64,000 bases of DNA from Limosilactobacillus avistercoris (GTDB lineage: Bacteria; Bacillota; Bacilli; Lactobacillales; Lactobacillaceae). The translations under genes and the position numbers were made by a program. The notes below the pieces were generated by a model. That model saw only the letters and a list, made by a program, of their open reading frames with translations, was not told the DNA's origin and made no database searches. The stretch is from NCBI RefSeq assembly GCF_014836425.1, contig NZ_JACSQW010000002.1, forward strand, positions 62,001-126,000. The letters are read 5' to 3'. Of this stretch, positions 1 to 9,692 are shown piece after piece (position 1 is the stretch's first letter; every line of letters begins with the position of its first letter).

Positions 1-1
1 G

Positions 2-1942
2 GTAAATTTAGTTTACTTTCCGCGAAGTAATCGAGAAGCCCAAAAGATTTGTCAGAACTCGAACGTGATGAAATGGATAATTTCTGGTAATGAGCAACCG
101 ATTGAACCAGCGACGAATTTTAACCAGTTTGATTCACAATGTTATTATCGTCAGTTTCGTATCTATAACCAGGTAAGGTGTAAAAAACTCCAAATTAAAA
201 TTGAGCAGCAACCGAATATCCTTCAAAAATGTCATATTTTACGTGCTCGTTTATATCACTATTTTGAATCTTTTCCGCACCCGCTTGCTGGCTATTGTCA
301 GCAATTAATTCTGGGGATGAAAAATACACAAACTGCGGAGTTAATGCAAAATGTTAAACGGCTGGGACTGTTACATTTGTTCTGTATTTCAGGAATGCAT
401 GTAGTATTACTAACCGATTGCTTAAGGAAAGCCTTAATCCGATTACATTTTAATCGTGAGGATATTGAATGGATCCTAATTGTTGCACTACCCCTTTACT
501 TAATTATTGGTGGTGGTTCCGTTAGCTTGGTTCGGGCGGTCATTATGGCTGAAATGGGACTGATTCAACGGATGATGCACCTAAGCTCACTTGATGGTTG
601 GGCAACCAGTCTTCTTGGTGGGTTAATAGTGGATCCGTGGCTTCTGTTAACTCTTGGTGGACAGTTAAGTTATTTACTGTCATTCGCCTTGCAAGTTATT
701 CCGGATAATATCCGTGGTTTTCGTCAGTCGTTATTGCTAAATTTAATTAGTTTACCGTCCATTCTGACATTTGTTTATGAAGTGCACCTCTTAACGTTTG
801 TTTGTAGTTTCCTAATTATCCCTGTCTTTTCAAATTTTATTTTTCCAGCAGTAATTATTAGTGCACTTTTATTTAATTGGTTGCCTTTTTTTCCGTTATT
901 AATTAATAGTGTCTTGAGAGGATTTGAATGGCTGTTGGGTGAGCTTAGTTGCTGGCCGGGGATGATTAGTTTTGGTAAGCCAACAATTACCGCTACCTGG
1001 CTACTATTTATTGCGACACTCTTTTTGATTGATCATTATCGTGGAAAATCACTATTAATTCTTGGTAGTTTGTATCTGATTGTGTTTATGGGTATCCATA
1101 TCCCACTATCTGGTGAGGTCACCTTTGTAGATATTGGTCAGGGAGATAGTGCAATTATTCGCTATCCAGTTAGTAATCGGGTAGAGATGATTGATACGGG
1201 CGGAAAACTACAGTTCGGTAGGCCGATTGCTCGATCCCGAAGTGATTATGCGACGAGGACCAGTGTTAATTATTTGAAAAGCTGCGGGATTAGTAAGATT
1301 GATACAATTTACCTTAGTCACCATGATGTAGACCATATTGGTTACCTGACAACGATTTTGCGGAACTTTAAGGTTCAAAAAGTTGTGGTAGCAAGTGGAA
1401 TGGAGCGTCAACGAGCTTTGCTTAAACTGTTTTCCCCGGACTGCTTGCAGGTTCCCCAGATAATTTCGGTAAAAAATGGTGATATGATTCCAAAGTCAAA
1501 GCTCTATGTTCTTCATCCCTTTAATAAGGGAGAAGGAAAGAATGAAGATTCGATGGTTTTAGCTGGAACTTTTGGTCGATTAAAGTTTATGTTTATGGGG
1601 GATCTTGATCGTCAGGGTGAACGAGAAATAATTCGTAATTACCCTAATCTACAAGTAGATATTTTAAAATTAGGTCATCATGGTAGTAAAACGTCAAGTG
1701 ATCCCCAATTTATAAAACGAATAGCACCAAAGATAGGGATTATTTCTGCTGGTCGCCAAAATCGTTATGGTCACCCCAACCAGGAGACGTTAACCACTTT
1801 ACGCGAAAATGATATTAAGGCGATTTCGACTCAGCAATACGGAATGATTCGGTATCGTTATTTTAAGATTAACGGTCATTGGCAGACAAAGTTAAAAGGA
1901 GATGAATACAGGTGGATGTTACCACACTTAAACAACAAATAA
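2..1942 (+). CDS. comEC: ComEC/Rec2 DNA-uptake channel, 5' end cut by window
   Basis: Membrane channel thought to pass single-stranded DNA into the cell during competence. The frame is open to the window edge, so the true start lies upstream; 646 residues are visible. The competence-domain hallmark HLFCISGMHV is near visible residue 126, followed by many hydrophobic segments. The C-terminal third is a metallo-beta-lactamase-like domain with VDIGQGDS (about 375), SHHDVDHIG (about 438) and KLGHHGSK (about 556). The gene overlaps holA by 31 bases, as is common in Lactobacillales. Nothing visible is broken. Whether this strain is naturally transformable cannot be judged from here. Confidence 0.95.
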   Translation, partial: VNLVYFPRSNREAQKICQNSNVMKWIISGNEQPIEPATNFNQFDSQCYYRQFRIYNQVRCKKLQIKIEQQPNILQKCHILRARLYHYFESFPHPLAGYCQQLILGMKNTQTAELMQNVKRLGLLHLFCISGMHVVLLTDCLRKALIRLHFNREDIEWILIVALPLYLIIGGGSVSLVRAVIMAEMGLIQRMMHLSSLDGWATSLLGGLIVDPWLLLTLGGQLSYLLSFALQVIPDNIRGFRQSLLLNLISLPSILTFVYEVHLLTFVCSFLIIPVFSNFIFPAVIISALLFNWLPFFPLLINSVLRGFEWLLGELSCWPGMISFGKPTITATWLLFIATLFLIDHYRGKSLLILGSLYLIVFMGIHIPLSGEVTFVDIGQGDSAIIRYPVSNRVEMIDTGGKLQFGRPIARSRSDYATRTSVNYLKSCGISKIDTIYLSHHDVDHIGYLTTILRNFKVQKVVVASGMERQRALLKLFSPDCLQVPQIISVKNGDMIPKSKLYVLHPFNKGEGKNEDSMVLAGTFGRLKFMFMGDLDRQGEREIIRNYPNLQVDILKLGHHGSKTSSDPQFIKRIAPKIGIISAGRQNRYGHPNQETLTTLRENDIKAISTQQYGMIRYRYFKINGHWQTKLKGDEYRWMLPHLNNK

Positions 1943-2949
1943 CGAGTAAGACACCTGCGATGGTTTATCTTGCATTAGGAACACAGCAAGTGCTTTTACA
2001 ACAAGTACGGGAAATGTTTATTAATTTAATTCCTAAAGAAGAACGTGTGATGAATGTTGGTAGTTATGATATGGAAACTACACCGCTTGCTGTAGCACTT
2101 GATGATGCAATGGCTACCCCGTTTTTTGGTGAACGACGGTTGGTTTTGGTTAATAAGCCATATTTCTTTACCGGAGAGAAGGGGCCCGCAAAAATTGATC
2201 ACGATCTGGAATCCTTAAGTAATTATTTACAGCATCCCGAACCTTCGACTATCTTGGTTTTTCTAGCACCGTATGAAAAACTAGATGGTCGTAAAAAAAT
2301 TGTTAAAGAATTAAAAAAAGCAGCGGTAATGATTGATACCGCTCCCTTAGATGAGGCTCATGCCCGGCGACAGGTTCAAAATAGTTTGGCTGATGATAAG
2401 TATACGATTGATAACGAAGCAATTGATGAACTTGTCCAGCGAACTAATGCTGATTATGAATTAATGAATGCTAATTTAAGTAAGTTGAAATTATTAACAT
2501 ATCAAGACCGCCATATCACTAAGCAAGCGGTTCAGGACCTAGTGCCACAATCTCTCGATGAGAACGTATTTGATTTAGTTAATGCGGTTCTTCGACATGA
2601 TCAAACCAAGTCGATTGATTTATATGATCAGCTAATTGCTGGTCAACAACCACCGTTGAGAATTAATGCGGTCTTGATTAGTCAGTTCCGGTTATTGTTA
2701 CAAATTAAAGTACTAAGTTCTCGTGGCTTAAGTCAGGGGAGTTTAGCACAAAAATTAAGGGTCCATCCTTACAGGGTAAAGTTAGGACTGCGAACTGTTC
2801 GTCAATTTAGCTTGCTTGCCTTAGAGAATGCTTACTTAGGATTAGTCAACATTGAAAAAGCATTAAAGACAACCCAACGGGATCCTAGATTACTGTTTCA
2901 ATTGTTTATGCTCCAATATGGCCAACAGCAGAAGATTAGCATGGTTTAA
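1912..2949 (+). CDS. holA: DNA polymerase III delta subunit
   Basis: Clamp-loader subunit that opens the beta sliding clamp during replication. The protein is 345 aa, the usual length for Firmicutes HolA. It starts at GTG 1912 inside the end of comEC, with AAAAGGAG about ten bases upstream. A family-typical stretch ILVFLAPYEKLDGRKK lies in the N-terminal AAA+-like domain, and the C-terminal helical collar is present (RLLLQIKVLSS ... TQRDPRLLFQLFML). It is probably translated from the comEC message and ends at a strong terminator shared with convergent rpsT. Confidence 0.95.
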   Translation: MDVTTLKQQITSKTPAMVYLALGTQQVLLQQVREMFINLIPKEERVMNVGSYDMETTPLAVALDDAMATPFFGERRLVLVNKPYFFTGEKGPAKIDHDLESLSNYLQHPEPSTILVFLAPYEKLDGRKKIVKELKKAAVMIDTAPLDEAHARRQVQNSLADDKYTIDNEAIDELVQRTNADYELMNANLSKLKLLTYQDRHITKQAVQDLVPQSLDENVFDLVNAVLRHDQTKSIDLYDQLIAGQQPPLRINAVLISQFRLLLQIKVLSSRGLSQGSLAQKLRVHPYRVKLGLRTVRQFSLLALENAYLGLVNIEKALKTTQRDPRLLFQLFMLQYGQQQKISMV

Positions 2950-2957
2950 TTAAGATC

Positions 2958-2997
2958 AAAAAAACTCCTGGTGCTTTTGAAAGCTCAGGAGTTTTTT
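2958..2997 (+). terminator. Intrinsic terminator of holA
   Basis: Stem AAAAAACTCCTG / CAGGAGTTTTTT around a small GC-capped inner hairpin (GCTTTTGAAAGC), ending in a T run. It sits 8 bases after the holA stop. Confidence 0.9.
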
Positions 2998-3003
2998 GAG
3001 TAT

Positions 3004-3043
3004 AAAAAATGAGAAGCAGGATATATATCCCGCTTCTCATTTT
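3004..3043 (-). terminator. Intrinsic terminator of rpsT
   Basis: Perfect 12-base arms AAAATGAGAAGC / GCTTCTCATTTT just downstream of the minus-strand rpsT stop; the minus-strand product ends in a U run. Confidence 0.9.
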
Positions 3044-3048
3044 ACTAA

Positions 3049-3312
3049 TTACTTAGCGTAACGTGCTGAAAGACGTGACTTGTCACGAGCAGCCTTGTTA
3101 GCCTTGATAAGACCCTTTGAGTGGGCACGGTCAATTGCTGAGATAGCAGCCTTGTAAAGATCATCAAGGTTGTCTGCGCCAGCAAGCTTTGCCTTGTCAA
3201 ACTTCTTGATAGCAGTACGCATTTTGCTTAATTGGGATGCGTTACGTGCTTCAGCCTTTTCGCTAGTACGAACACGTTCAATTGCTGATTTAATAATTGG
3301 CATGAGTTTCAC
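3049..3312 (-). CDS. rpsT: 30S ribosomal protein S20
   Basis: Small-subunit protein binding the 5' domain of 16S rRNA. 87 aa, highly Lys/Ala/Arg rich, with the family pattern [18 protein letters not shown] near the N terminus and [16 protein letters not shown] near the C terminus. The start ATG is preceded by GGAGGTG. It is a monocistronic gene, convergent with holA and divergent from rpsO, with its own promoter and terminator. Confidence 0.97.
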   Translation of the reverse strand: MKLMPIIKSAIERVRTSEKAEARNASQLSKMRTAIKKFDKAKLAGADNLDDLYKAAISAIDRAHSKGLIKANKAARDKSRLSARYAK

Positions 3313-3357
3313 CTCCGTTACCCAATATTCAGTTGACCAGAATTTTCAACATTTGTC

Positions 3358-3386
3358 ATTATACAAAAGACTGGTGCTCAATGCAA
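3358..3386 (-). promoter_or_regulatory. rpsT promoter
   Basis: On the minus strand TTGCAT, a 17-base spacer and TATAAT. It lies about 46 bases upstream of the rpsT start codon. Confidence 0.8.
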
Positions 3387-3414
3387 TAGTAAAGAGGAAT
3401 TTCGAACAATTGAC

Positions 3415-3443
3415 TTGCATCTTGGTGGGAAATTAGTTATATT
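3415..3443 (+). promoter_or_regulatory. rpsO promoter
   Basis: TTGCAT, a 17-base spacer and TATATT. It gives an rpsO leader of about 95 bases, long enough to hold an S15 control site, though I could not recognise a defined fold. It stands back to back with the rpsT promoter 28 bases away. Confidence 0.75.
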
Positions 3444-3545
3444 ATTAAAGGTTTACTTAAACTATGCCTCTTCTCAGTTTTACGATCCTCACCGACGTAA
3501 TACTTAGAACTTGGCGCATTAATAATTGAAAGGTGGGAAAATAGC

Positions 3546-3815
3546 ATGGCTATTTCTAAAGAACGTAAGGATCAAATTATCAAGGAATTCGCAACTCACG
3601 AAGGTGACACTGGTTCTACCCAAGTACAAGTTGCTGTTTTAACTGCTGATATCAACGAATTAAACGACCACTTGCGTACACACAAGCATGATTACCACTC
3701 ACAACGTGGTTTGATGAAGAAGATTGGTCACCGTCGTAACCTTTTGGCTTACTTACGTCGGACTGATTTGAACGCTTACCGTGAACTTATCCAAAAGTTA
3801 GGTCTTCGTCGGTAA
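3546..3815 (+). CDS. rpsO: 30S ribosomal protein S15
   Basis: Binds the central domain of 16S rRNA and helps assemble the platform. 89 aa, the standard length. The family signature runs from [15 protein letters not shown] through the [13 protein letters not shown] segment. The start ATG follows GAAAGGTGGG. It is followed by a terminator and then the RNase J2 gene, which has its own upstream region. Confidence 0.98.
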   Translation: MAISKERKDQIIKEFATHEGDTGSTQVQVAVLTADINELNDHLRTHKHDYHSQRGLMKKIGHRRNLLAYLRRTDLNAYRELIQKLGLRR

Positions 3816-3823
3816 TTCATCAA

Positions 3824-3860
3824 GAAAGGCTAGGGTTAATTCCCTGGCTTTTTTCTTTTT
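3824..3860 (+). terminator. Intrinsic terminator of rpsO
   Basis: Arms AAAGGCTAGGG / CCCTGGCTTTTTT with loop TTAATT and a long T run. Confidence 0.9.
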
Positions 3861-3980
3861 AAAATTTTGCTCCAGTTACTCGTGTTCCAATTTTTATTGA
3901 TTCTGTGGTAAGATATTACATAGTGATTTTGTACGATAAAATGCCTAATAAGGGTAAAACTAAACAAAGGAGCTCGCTAA

Positions 3981-5774
3981 ATGAGTAGTATAAAAATGAT
4001 TCCATTTGGTGGAGTACGCGAAAATGGAAAAAATATGTATGCTGTTGAGGTTGAAAATCAAATTTTCATTCTTGACGCTGGTCTAAAATACCCCGAAAAC
4101 GAATTAATGGGGATTGATGTAGTTATTCCTGATTGGGAATACCTCAAGAAGCGGAAAGACGATATTGTAGGTGTTTTCCTTACCCACGGTCATGCTGATG
4201 CAATTGGTGCATTGCCATACTTCTTAATGGACTTTAATGTTCCGGTCTTTGGTAGTGAAATGACAATTGCCTTAGCTAAGTTAGCGGTAAAGAATCACAA
4301 GGAAGTTAAAAAGTTTAACGACTTCCATGTGGTAGACGAATCGACAGCAATTGACTTTAATGATGTTACCGTTTCTTTCTTCTCTACAACTCACACGATC
4401 CCAGAAACTTTGGGGATTGTCTTAGAGGCACCTGAAGGTAACATTGTTTATACTGGTGACTTTAAGTTTGACCAGACTGCTAGTACGGGATATCAAACTG
4501 ATTTGGCACGGCTAGCTGAAATTGGTTCTCAAGGAGTATTAGCACTATTAAGTGATTCAGCTGGTGCTGGAATTACTGGTGCTTCAGCACGAGAAAAGGA
4601 TATCGGCGAATATATTCTTGAGACTTTCAAATATCAAAAGGGCCGCATTATTGTTGCAAGTGTTGCTTCTAACATTATGCGTGTACAACAGATTATTGAT
4701 GCTGCAGTTAAGGTCGGTCGTAAATTAGTACTTTCGGGTAAAGATATCGAGCAGATTATTGATACTGCAATGCAGCTAGGTAAATTAAAGTTACCTAAGG
4801 ATCTGTTAATTAGCATGGAAAAGGCTGATGAACTTGAACCAAACCAGGTTGTCATTTTAGAAACTGGGAAAATGGGTGAGCCAATCAAGTCACTTCAACA
4901 GATTGCTAATGGTGATAATCTTAAGCTTCACCTGTCAGATAGTGATTTAGTCTTTGTTACAACTACTCCTTCATATGCACAGGAAACAGAAGTACAAAAG
5001 ACTAAAGACATGATTTATCGTACTGGGGCAGAAGTTAAGTTTATTTCAGATGACCTTAACCCGTCTGGTCACGCTAACCAAAATGATGAACAGTTGATGC
5101 TTAACTTTATGAAGCCAAAGTTCTTTATCCCAATTCAAGGTGAATACCGGCTATTAGCTCGGCATGCTGAATTAGCTGAAGAAGTTGGAATTCCGGCAGA
5201 AAACATCTTTATTGTTAATAAGGGGGATGTTTTAACCTACAAGAACGGTAAGTTCCATGTTGGTGAACATATTGATGTTGCCAATACTATGATTGATGGT
5301 ACTGGAATTGGTGATATTGGTAACATTGTTTTGCGGGATCGTCGAGTCTTGTCAGAAGATGGGATATTTGTTGTGGTGGCAACCATTGACCGGAAGAATA
5401 AGAAAATTGTTGCCCGTCCGCAAATTACGTCCCGTGGCTTTGTTTTCGTTAAAACAAACCGTCAACTGATGAAGCAAAGCGCTGATCTAGTTGAAAAGGT
5501 TGTTCAAGAAAACCTTGACCAAAAAGAGTTTGATTGGGGACACTTAAAACAAGATGTGCGTGAAAAGTTAAACCGGTTCTTATTTGACCAAACTAAACGT
5601 CATCCAGTAATTCTTCCAGTGATTATGGAAGTTAACCAACACTCACGAAAGAAGAATGGAACTCAAAAAGCCGAAGAGAATAGTTCCAACCAACAAGAGA
5701 ACAAGAAAAAGGCTAAGAGACGTTCAAGTCGTGGCCGTGGACGAAAGCACCAAGCAAATAAAAATAATGAATAG
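3981..5774 (+). CDS. rnjB: Ribonuclease J2
   Basis: Beta-CASP metallo-beta-lactamase RNase of the J family, which takes part in mRNA decay and rRNA maturation, usually in complex with RNase J1. 597 aa. The metal motif reads HGHADAIG (about residues 66-73), with Ala where J1 enzymes have the second His of HxHxDH. That degeneration is typical of the J2 paralogue, so weak or regulatory activity is expected. Other marks are GDFKFD (about 159) and PSGHANQND (about 361). The last 40 residues are very basic and RG-like (RRSSRGRGRK), a plausible RNA-binding tail longer than in Bacillus J2. The start ATG follows AAAGGAG. Confidence 0.88.
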   Translation: MSSIKMIPFGGVRENGKNMYAVEVENQIFILDAGLKYPENELMGIDVVIPDWEYLKKRKDDIVGVFLTHGHADAIGALPYFLMDFNVPVFGSEMTIALAKLAVKNHKEVKKFNDFHVVDESTAIDFNDVTVSFFSTTHTIPETLGIVLEAPEGNIVYTGDFKFDQTASTGYQTDLARLAEIGSQGVLALLSDSAGAGITGASAREKDIGEYILETFKYQKGRIIVASVASNIMRVQQIIDAAVKVGRKLVLSGKDIEQIIDTAMQLGKLKLPKDLLISMEKADELEPNQVVILETGKMGEPIKSLQQIANGDNLKLHLSDSDLVFVTTTPSYAQETEVQKTKDMIYRTGAEVKFISDDLNPSGHANQNDEQLMLNFMKPKFFIPIQGEYRLLARHAELAEEVGIPAENIFIVNKGDVLTYKNGKFHVGEHIDVANTMIDGTGIGDIGNIVLRDRRVLSEDGIFVVVATIDRKNKKIVARPQITSRGFVFVKTNRQLMKQSADLVEKVVQENLDQKEFDWGHLKQDVREKLNRFLFDQTKRHPVILPVIMEVNQHSRKKNGTQKAEENSSNQQENKKKAKRRSSRGRGRKHQANKNNE

Positions 5775-5783
5775 GTAAAACTT

Positions 5784-5830
5784 GAAATCAGGGAGTTGGG
5801 CAGCAGTGGCTGGATTCCCTGATTTCTTAA
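5784..5830 (+). terminator. Intrinsic terminator of rnjB
   Basis: Arms GAAATCAGGGA / TCCCTGATTTC around a 20-base loop, followed by TTAATTT. The T run is modest. Confidence 0.7.
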
Positions 5831-5850
5831 TTTAAAGGTGAGAAAACAGT

Positions 5851-6744
5851 ATGAATTCTGAACAAATGAAACAATTTGAAAAAGCAAAAAAATTGTCAGC
5901 AGAAAACAAGTGGCGAGATGCTGCAGCGATTTTTCTTGATCTGCGTAACCAGGTAGATGATGAAGAAATAATGATATGGGCAACCAAGGCACTTTACAAT
6001 TCAAATCAGTTTAAGCTCGCATACCAGGTCGCTGTTCAATCTCCACAGGTATTTGCAAACGATTTAGATTTTCTTGTGCAAGTTTGTCTGAAGGCCCAAC
6101 ATTTTATTTCCACTCGGGCGATGATTTTACGCCAGCCTGGGGAAGTTGCTAATAAGTTGCTCCCATTAGTTCAAGATGCTGAAGCGAAGTATCGTCAAGA
6201 GTTTAAGACGACAGTTCAAAACCAGTTGCGTGCTTTTTACCATCTTGGCGACTATCCACTGGTAGAACAACGAAAACGATTATTAGCAGCGGATCAACTT
6301 TCGCTGGCTGATTTTATGGTTGGTGCTAAGTTTTTACTTCGTGATCCGTTTACCCAGCAATTTGTTAAGGCGGATATTTTGAATATTCTGCAACAAATTA
6401 AGTGTCAAGAAGAAATCGCAATGCTCTGTATTGATGAAAAAGAACACCAAATTGTCCCAGCTAAATTACCAATAGCCTATCAAAATCCACTGATAGCTGA
6501 GTGTCAAAAAATATTAAAAGATCAACTAGAGCAAACCGATCCGCAGATTCTCCGGGCCTTATTAATCCAGTTAGATCTTCAGGCAATTCTTTTGAATCCG
6601 TTGATCGATGAAGTGATTACTGATCCTAAGGAATGGGTCAGCGTAATGTTAAAACGAGCGACAACCGGTGAATATTCTAGTGAAAACAAGCATATTATTC
6701 ATTGGCAAGAGAAATTAAACCAATTCATTGATAAATTACAATAA
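5851..6744 (+). CDS. TPR-like helical protein, function unknown
   Basis: 297 aa, soluble, almost entirely predicted helix. The N terminus has a tetratricopeptide-like pattern (KAKKLSAENKWRDAAAIFLD, then ALYNSNQFKLAYQVA), suggesting two or three TPR-type helix pairs and a protein-protein interaction role. There is no signal peptide and no catalytic motif I recognise. A gene of this type commonly sits between RNase J and tuf in lactobacilli. The start ATG follows AAAGGTGAG. The family call is from pattern only. Confidence 0.75.
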   Translation: MNSEQMKQFEKAKKLSAENKWRDAAAIFLDLRNQVDDEEIMIWATKALYNSNQFKLAYQVAVQSPQVFANDLDFLVQVCLKAQHFISTRAMILRQPGEVANKLLPLVQDAEAKYRQEFKTTVQNQLRAFYHLGDYPLVEQRKRLLAADQLSLADFMVGAKFLLRDPFTQQFVKADILNILQQIKCQEEIAMLCIDEKEHQIVPAKLPIAYQNPLIAECQKILKDQLEQTDPQILRALLIQLDLQAILLNPLIDEVITDPKEWVSVMLKRATTGEYSSENKHIIHWQEKLNQFIDKLQ

Positions 6745-6761
6745 AAACATGATTTAAATTA

Positions 6762-6790
6762 TTTACAAATCGACGGATAGTTGATATTAT
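6762..6790 (+). promoter_or_regulatory. tuf promoter
   Basis: TTTACA, a 17-base spacer and TATTAT. A second, weaker TACAAT box at 6850-6855 could be an inner promoter. The leader between them and tuf contains a hairpin, CAGTTATT / AATGACTG (about 6871-6893). Confidence 0.65.
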
Positions 6791-6930
6791 GTTATAGAAT
6801 TCTTCTTGAGAGCCATTTGATTAATCTTTTCATTGGCGAAAAGAAGTAGTACAATATCCATAAGGGTGTGTCAGTTATTTTTTTGAAATGACTGGCATTA
6901 TACTTGTAAATTCACAGGAGGTTTTCATTA

Positions 6931-8121
6931 ATGGCTGAAAAAGAACATTATGAACGTACAAAGCCCCATGTAAACATTGGTACTATTGGCCACGTTGACC
7001 ATGGGAAGACTACTTTAACTGCTGCTATCACTAAGGTATTATCAGAAAAGGGCTTGGCTAAGGCTGAAGACTACGCTGATATCGATGCAGCTCCAGAAGA
7101 AAAGGAACGTGGTATCACTATTAACACTGCCCACGTTGAATACGAAACTGAAAAGCGTCACTATGCTCACATCGACGCTCCAGGTCACGCGGACTACGTT
7201 AAGAACATGATCACCGGTGCCGCACAAATGGATGGTGCTATCCTTGTTGTTGCCGCAACTGATGGTCCTATGCCACAAACTCGTGAACACATTCTTCTTG
7301 CCCGTCAGGTTGGTGTTCAATACATCGTTGTATTCTTGAACAAGACTGACTTGGTTGACGATGATGAATTGGTTGACTTGGTTGAAATGGAAGTTCGTGA
7401 CTTACTTAGTGAATACGATTTCCCTGGTGACGATGTTCCAGTTGTTCGTGGTTCTGCTCTTAAGGCACTTGAAGGTGACCCAGAACAAGAAAAGGTTATC
7501 CTTCACTTGATGGATGTTATCGATGACTACATCCCAACTCCAAAGCGTCCTACTGACAAGCCATTCATGATGCCTGTCGAAGACGTATTCACTATCACTG
7601 GTCGTGGTACTGTTGCTTCTGGTCGTATCGACCGTGGTACTGTTAAGATCGGTGACGAAGTTGAAATCGTTGGTTTGACTGAAGACGTTCTTAAGTCAAC
7701 TGTTACTGGTTTGGAAATGTTCCACAAGACTCTTGATCTTGGTGAAGCCGGGGACAACGTTGGTGTATTGCTTCGTGGTATTTCACACGACCAAATCGAA
7801 CGTGGTCAAGTTCTTGCTGAACCAGGTTCCATCCAAACTCACAAGAAGTTCAAGGGTGAAGTTTATGTTATGACCAAGGAAGAAGGGGGTCGTCACACTC
7901 CATTCTTCTCAAACTACCGTCCACAATTCTACTTCCACACAACTGATGTTACTGGTACTATCGAATTGCCAGATGGTGTAGAAATGGTTATGCCTGGTGA
8001 TAACGTTACATTCACTGTTGAATTACAAAAGCCAGTTGCCCTTGAAAAGGGTCTTAAGTTCACTATTCGTGAAGGTGGACACACTGTTGGTGCAGGTGTT
8101 GTATCCGACGTCTTAGACTAA
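6931..8121 (+). CDS. tuf: Elongation factor Tu
   Basis: GTPase that delivers aminoacyl-tRNA to the ribosome. 396 aa. G1 is GHVDHGKT (residues 20-27), G3 is DAPGHADY, G4 is NKTD. Domains 2 and 3 are complete through the C-terminal [10 protein letters not shown]. The codon choice is visibly more biased than in neighbours, as expected for the most abundant protein. The start ATG follows ACAGGAGG. It is transcribed alone, between its own promoters and a terminator. Confidence 0.99.
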   Translation: MAEKEHYERTKPHVNIGTIGHVDHGKTTLTAAITKVLSEKGLAKAEDYADIDAAPEEKERGITINTAHVEYETEKRHYAHIDAPGHADYVKNMITGAAQMDGAILVVAATDGPMPQTREHILLARQVGVQYIVVFLNKTDLVDDDELVDLVEMEVRDLLSEYDFPGDDVPVVRGSALKALEGDPEQEKVILHLMDVIDDYIPTPKRPTDKPFMMPVEDVFTITGRGTVASGRIDRGTVKIGDEVEIVGLTEDVLKSTVTGLEMFHKTLDLGEAGDNVGVLLRGISHDQIERGQVLAEPGSIQTHKKFKGEVYVMTKEEGGRHTPFFSNYRPQFYFHTTDVTGTIELPDGVEMVMPGDNVTFTVELQKPVALEKGLKFTIREGGHTVGAGVVSDVLD

Positions 8122-8143
8122 TTTAATTATTAGTTTCAGTGAG

Positions 8144-8178
8144 AAAAAGGTTCGGTTTTCCGGACCTTTTTCTTTTTT
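8144..8178 (+). terminator. Intrinsic terminator of tuf
   Basis: Arms AAAAAGGTTCGG / CCGGACCTTTTT followed by a T run. Confidence 0.9.
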
Positions 8179-8209
8179 AAATTTTAATCTGATCGAATTC
8201 TTTGATTAG

Positions 8210-8238
8210 TTGCAATTACTACTTACGTACGGTAAACT
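8210..8238 (+). promoter_or_regulatory. tig promoter
   Basis: TTGCAA, a 17-base spacer and TAAACT, placed about 65 bases before the tig start codon. Confidence 0.6.
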
Positions 8239-8304
8239 AGTAGAGTATGTAAAGACCAGCCTGATTAGTGTTTGGTCAATCTGATGTATATTGGAGGAAA
8301 TAAA

Positions 8305-9621
8305 ATGTCAGCAAAATGGGAACGCGATAGCGACGCCAGCAAAGGTACTTTGACATTTGAAATTGATGTCGACACTATTAAGAAGGGACTTGACGAAGCC
8401 TTCGTAGAAACCAAGAAGAAGATTACTGTTCCAGGTTTCCGTAAGGGTCGTGTACCTCGTCAAATCTTTGACCAAATGTACGGTGAAGAATCTCTTTACC
8501 AAGATGCTTTGAACAAGGTATTGCCACAAGCTTACAGTGATGCAGTTAAGGAAGCTGGGATTGAACCAGTTGCTCAACCACAAATTAACATTAAGAGCAT
8601 GGAAAAGGATCAACCTTGGGTATTGACTGCTACTGTTGACGTTAAGCCTGAAGTAAAGCTTGGCGACTACAAGGGTATGGAAGTTCCAAAGCAAGATACC
8701 ACTGTTAGTGATGCTGATGTTGACGCTGAACTTGAAAAGAAGCGTCAACAACAAGCTGAACTTGTATTGAAGGAAGGCAAGCCAGCTGAAAAGGGTGACA
8801 CTGTTGTTATCGACTACGAAGGTAGCGTTGATGGTAAGAAGTTTGACGGCGGATCTGCTGACAACTACTCCCTTGAATTAGGTTCAGGCTCATTTATTCC
8901 TGGTTTCGAAGATCAATTAATCGGCCACAACACCGATGATGATGTTGCTGTTAAGGTAACCTTCCCAGAAGACTACCACGCTAAGGAATTAGCTGGTAAG
9001 GATGCTATTTTCAAGGTAAAGGTTCACGAAATCAAGGAAAAGCAATTGCCAGAACTTGACGATGACTTTGCTAAAGACGTTGATGAAGACGTTGATACTC
9101 TTGCCGAATTAAAGGACAAGACTAAGAAGCAATTACAAGAAAATAAGGATAACCAAGCTAAGGCTGCTATTGAAGACGCAGCTATTAACGCAGCGGTTGA
9201 AAATGCTGAAATCCAAGACATTCCACAATCAATGTTGGATGAAGACACCAACCGTCAAATGCAACAATACTTAGCTGGTATGCAACAACAAGGTATCAGC
9301 CCACAAATGTACTTCCAAATCACTGGTACTAAGGAAGATAATTTGAAGAAGCAATTTGCTGCTGATGCTGAACAACGTGTTAAGACTAACCTTGTTCTTG
9401 AAGCAATCGTTGACGATGCTAAGTTAACTGCTACTGATGACGAAATTAAGAACGAAATCAGTGATCTTGCTAAGCAATACGGCATGAAGGAAGACCAAGT
9501 TAAGAATGCCTTGTCTGAAGACATGCTTACACATGATATTAAGATTCGTAAGGCCGTTGACTTGGTTGCTGATTCTGCAAAGCAAGTTGAAAAGGCTGAC
9601 GACAAGAAGGAAGATAAGTAA
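8305..9621 (+). CDS. tig: Trigger factor, ribosome-bound chaperone and PPIase
   Basis: Binds near the ribosome exit tunnel and shields nascent chains. 438 aa from ATG 8305, chosen over an upstream in-frame start at 8272 because TTGGAGGAAA lies at proper distance and MSAKWER is the family N terminus. The ribosome-docking signature GFRKGR is at residues 44-49. An FKBP-type PPIase domain (about 150-245) contains VVIDYEG and FIPGFEDQL. The C-terminal helical chaperone arms end in an acidic/lysine tail. The next gene is clpX, a standard order in Firmicutes. Confidence 0.97.
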   Translation: MSAKWERDSDASKGTLTFEIDVDTIKKGLDEAFVETKKKITVPGFRKGRVPRQIFDQMYGEESLYQDALNKVLPQAYSDAVKEAGIEPVAQPQINIKSMEKDQPWVLTATVDVKPEVKLGDYKGMEVPKQDTTVSDADVDAELEKKRQQQAELVLKEGKPAEKGDTVVIDYEGSVDGKKFDGGSADNYSLELGSGSFIPGFEDQLIGHNTDDDVAVKVTFPEDYHAKELAGKDAIFKVKVHEIKEKQLPELDDDFAKDVDEDVDTLAELKDKTKKQLQENKDNQAKAAIEDAAINAAVENAEIQDIPQSMLDEDTNRQMQQYLAGMQQQGISPQMYFQITGTKEDNLKKQFAADAEQRVKTNLVLEAIVDDAKLTATDDEIKNEISDLAKQYGMKEDQVKNALSEDMLTHDIKIRKAVDLVADSAKQVEKADDKKEDK

Positions 9622-9648
9622 TCTCTTCTTATCAGCTAAATACTTTTA

Positions 9649-9692
9649 GAAAAGGGACCGTAGTGGAGTACTCCATTACAGTCCCTTCTTCT
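9649..9692 (+). terminator. Intrinsic terminator of tig
   Basis: Long hairpin: AGAAAAGGGAC pairs with GTCCCTTCTTCT, with an inner stem built on GTAGTGGAG / CTCCATTAC. Confidence 0.85.

Noticed and set aside
8272-8304. Upstream extension of tig
   Set aside because: No ribosome site, and the extra residues do not fit trigger factor; ATG 8305 has TTGGAGGA in place.
8308-8754. Long antisense frame inside tig (148 codons), and similar antisense frames in nusA, polC and dnaK
   Set aside because: Shadows of strongly biased coding sequence; no ribosome sites or family features.
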